DNA of 7,412 bases from the NCBI GenBank assembly GCA_002413075.1, contig DHWG01000203.1, positions 9,155-16,566 of the forward strand, in the 5' to 3' direction. The translations under genes and the position numbers were made by a program. A model generated the notes under the pieces. The model saw nothing but the letters and a program-made list of their open reading frames with translations, was not told the origin of the DNA and did no database searches. This document shows positions 6,634 through 7,412 of this stretch, piece after piece. Position 1 is the stretch's first letter, and each line of letters starts with the position of its first letter. The stretch is from Desulfosporosinus sp. UBA5188. GTDB lineage: Bacteria; Bacillota; Desulfitobacteriia; Desulfitobacteriales; Desulfitobacteriaceae.

Positions 6634-6687
6634 AAAGACAATTAAAACCCGGGTAGATTCCGAGGTTTGATTGTCTTTGTTTTTTTT
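6634..6687 (+). terminator. Rho-independent terminator after comM
   Basis: AAAGACAATTAAAACC (6634-6649) pairs with GGTTTGATTGTCTTT (6664-6678). Nine outer pairs are perfect, then a T-G wobble, an AAA/TTT block and CC/GG with one bulged A. The 14-base apex is itself GC-containing. A G and then eight T residues (6680-6687) follow the stem at once. It lies 12 bases after the comM stop, so it is a classic intrinsic terminator separating comM from the next operon. Confidence 0.9.
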
Positions 6688-6719
6688 GGAATGAATAGTA
6701 CAATAAATATTAAAAGGAC

Positions 6720-6749
6720 GGAACTTTATACAGTTCACATGCATCTAGA
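6720..6749 (+). promoter_or_regulatory. Possible ECF-sigma promoter and overlapping palindrome
   Basis: GGAACTT (6720-6726) is followed after 17 bases by TCTAGA (6744-6749); the same stretch can be read as GGAAC, 17 bases, then CATC (6742-6745). An AAC-containing -35 with a TCTGA or CGTC-like -10 at this spacing is typical of ECF sigma factors. No good sigma-A promoter is seen in this gap. The -35 also overlaps an imperfect palindrome at 6721-6736 (GAACTTTATACAGTTC, 14 of 16 positions symmetric), which could instead be a repressor site. The match is weak on its own and gains a little from the yxlE/yxlF-like genes downstream, which belong to an ECF operon in Bacillus subtilis. Confidence 0.3.
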
Positions 6750-6795
6750 AGACAGAAGTAGAGGGAACAGAAGAATAGGTTGATCAAGAGTTGCG

Positions 6796-6804
6796 AAAGG
6801 AGAG
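6796..6804 (+). promoter_or_regulatory. Ribosome binding site fixing the start of the PLDc_N protein
   Basis: AAAGGAGAG lies nine bases (counted from the end of GGAG) before the ATG at 6812. It sits downstream of the in-frame TTG at 6791, so it rules out that earlier start and supports 6812. A second ATG at 6818 is two codons further and less well spaced. Confidence 0.8.
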
Positions 6805-6811
6805 CGGGAAA

Positions 6812-7018
6812 ATGAGTATGGAATTAGCGAATATTCCCTGGGGTCTGGTTCTACCGATTATTATTGTCATATTAATTCTGCAAGTCACTTCATTAATCAG
6901 CTTGGTGCGAAGTGATGGAGTCCAGAGAGGGAACAAAATAATTTGGGCGGTGATCATCGTGGTAGGTAGTATTCTTGGTCCTGTTTTATACTGGACTCTC
7001 GGAAGAGAAGTCCAATGA
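6812..7018 (+). CDS. Small PLDc_N-type membrane protein (YxlE-like)
   Basis: This is a 68-residue protein with two hydrophobic helices: about residues 9-32 (WGLVLPIIIVILILQVTSLI is at 10-29) and about 43-63 (IIWAVIIVVGSILGPVLYW). The polar loop between them (LVRSDGVQRGNK) and the ending GPVLYWTLGRE match the PLDc_N domain, the short membrane-anchor module found at the N terminus of cardiolipin synthases and also as stand-alone proteins. It lacks any phospholipase D catalytic HKD motif, so it is not an enzyme by itself. In Bacillus subtilis the stand-alone YxlE lies next to the ABC genes yxlF and yxlG and dampens SigY activity; the same neighbour order here suggests a related role as a partner or regulator of the ABC transporter. 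Its stop overlaps the next start (ATGA), which implies tight co-translation. The first residues look like an uncleaved signal anchor. Confidence 0.8.
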   Translation: MSMELANIPWGLVLPIIIVILILQVTSLISLVRSDGVQRGNKIIWAVIIVVGSILGPVLYWTLGREVQ

Positions 7019-7412
7019 TTGAGTGCAAAGAAGTCAGTATGAAGTTTGGCGCTTTTAAGGCCCTAGATAAGGTCAGTTTTCGTGTGCCTAATGAAAAATG
7101 CTATGGTTTCCTGGGCCAAAATGGGGCGGGTAAGACAACCGTCTTGCGTATGTTGGTGGGGCTACTACGTCCAAATCAAGGGGAGATATTGGTTGCAGGG
7201 CATTCGCTTCGTACTGAACGGGAGCAGGTTAAAAAACTTTGCGGTTATCTTCCGCAACGACCGGAGTTTTATCCGTGGTTAAGCGGTGAGGAGTTCCTCA
7301 GACTTAGCGCGGAGCTGGTGGGTGTACCAGTTCGCCAAGCGAAAGCTGCGGCGAGCAAGTATCTAGAGATCGTAGGGTTGACGGAATTTGCGCGACGCAG
7401 GGTGGGTAAATA
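7015..7412 (+). CDS. ABC transporter ATP-binding protein (N-terminal part, 3' end off window)
   Basis: The frame is open to the window edge: 132 complete codons plus two bases. The ATPase begins MIECKEVSMKFGAFKALDKV, the usual strand-forming start of an ABC subunit. It has an aromatic A-loop candidate F11, Walker A GQNGAGKT (34-41) and the Q-loop region CGYLPQRPEFYPWLSGEEFL (76-95) with Q81. The LSGGQ signature, Walker B and H-loop lie beyond the window. The wording GFLGQNGAGKTTVLRMLVGLLRP and the YLPQ...YPWLSGEEFL pattern fit the CcmA/multidrug or YxlF-type export family, usually paired with a separate permease (YxlG-like), expected just downstream. The ATG overlaps the previous TGA, with GGAAGAGAAG (7001-7010) as a modest ribosome binding site. 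Substrate is unknown. Confidence 0.9.
   Translation, partial: MIECKEVSMKFGAFKALDKVSFRVPNEKCYGFLGQNGAGKTTVLRMLVGLLRPNQGEILVAGHSLRTEREQVKKLCGYLPQRPEFYPWLSGEEFLRLSAELVGVPVRQAKAAASKYLEIVGLTEFARRRVGK

Noticed and set aside
6739..6783. 14-codon frame upstream of the PLDc_N gene
   Set aside because: No ribosome binding site, and its ATG lies upstream of the transcription start implied by the candidate promoter.
6791..6793. TTG as the start of the PLDc_N protein
   Set aside because: The strong ribosome binding site lies downstream of it, at the right distance from ATG 6812.
7082..7282. Plus-strand frame within the last gene
   Set aside because: It is out of frame with the ABC ATPase, which shows Walker A and Q-loop motifs from 7015 to the edge.

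Overview
The window looks like a piece of a low-to-mid G+C, spore-forming-type Firmicutes chromosome, most likely an anaerobic Clostridia of the Desulfosporosinus/Desulfitobacterium kind. That is an inference from gene content and style: a complex I operon end, strong AAAGGAG-type ribosome binding sites, sigma-A-like promoters, a ResD/ResE-style two-component system and a YxlE/YxlF-like cassette. No rRNA or other decisive taxonomic marker is present. All seven genes, two of them partial, read on the plus strand.

Region 1 (1-1715) is the end of a respiratory complex I operon: the C-terminal 89 residues of NuoM, then a complete NuoN whose start overlaps the nuoM stop. Region 2 (1716-1966) is intergenic. 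It holds a terminator-like hairpin and an 84-bp imperfect inverted-repeat element built around a perfect 20-bp palindrome. Region 3 (1967-2323) is yraN, a small predicted nuclease-fold protein with a GTG start.

Region 4 (2437-4934) is a coupled response regulator/sensor kinase pair behind a good sigma-A-like promoter. Region 5 (4935-6687) is comM/yifB with its own promoter-like sequence and a strong terminator. Its start region is the most striking thing in the window. A perfect 16-bp inverted repeat puts the Shine-Dalgarno sequence in an 11-nt loop and the comM AUG inside the 3' arm, and a 14-codon upstream ORF stops one base before that AUG.

Region 6 (6688-7412) opens a new transcription unit: a 68-residue two-helix PLDc_N-type membrane protein overlapping, by ATGA, an ABC transporter ATPase that runs off the window. 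This arrangement recalls yxlE-yxlF of the Bacillus sigY operon, and the upstream gap holds a possible ECF-sigma promoter.

Functionally the window joins energy conservation (complex I), an envelope-sensing signalling pair, DNA processing (YraN, ComM) and a regulated ABC exporter. yraN and comM are often close neighbours in Firmicutes; here they are separated by the two-component system. No wholly new multi-gene system is evident. The best candidates for something undescribed are regulatory: the comM leader hairpin with its upstream ORFs, the palindromic repeat, and the promoter of the last operon.
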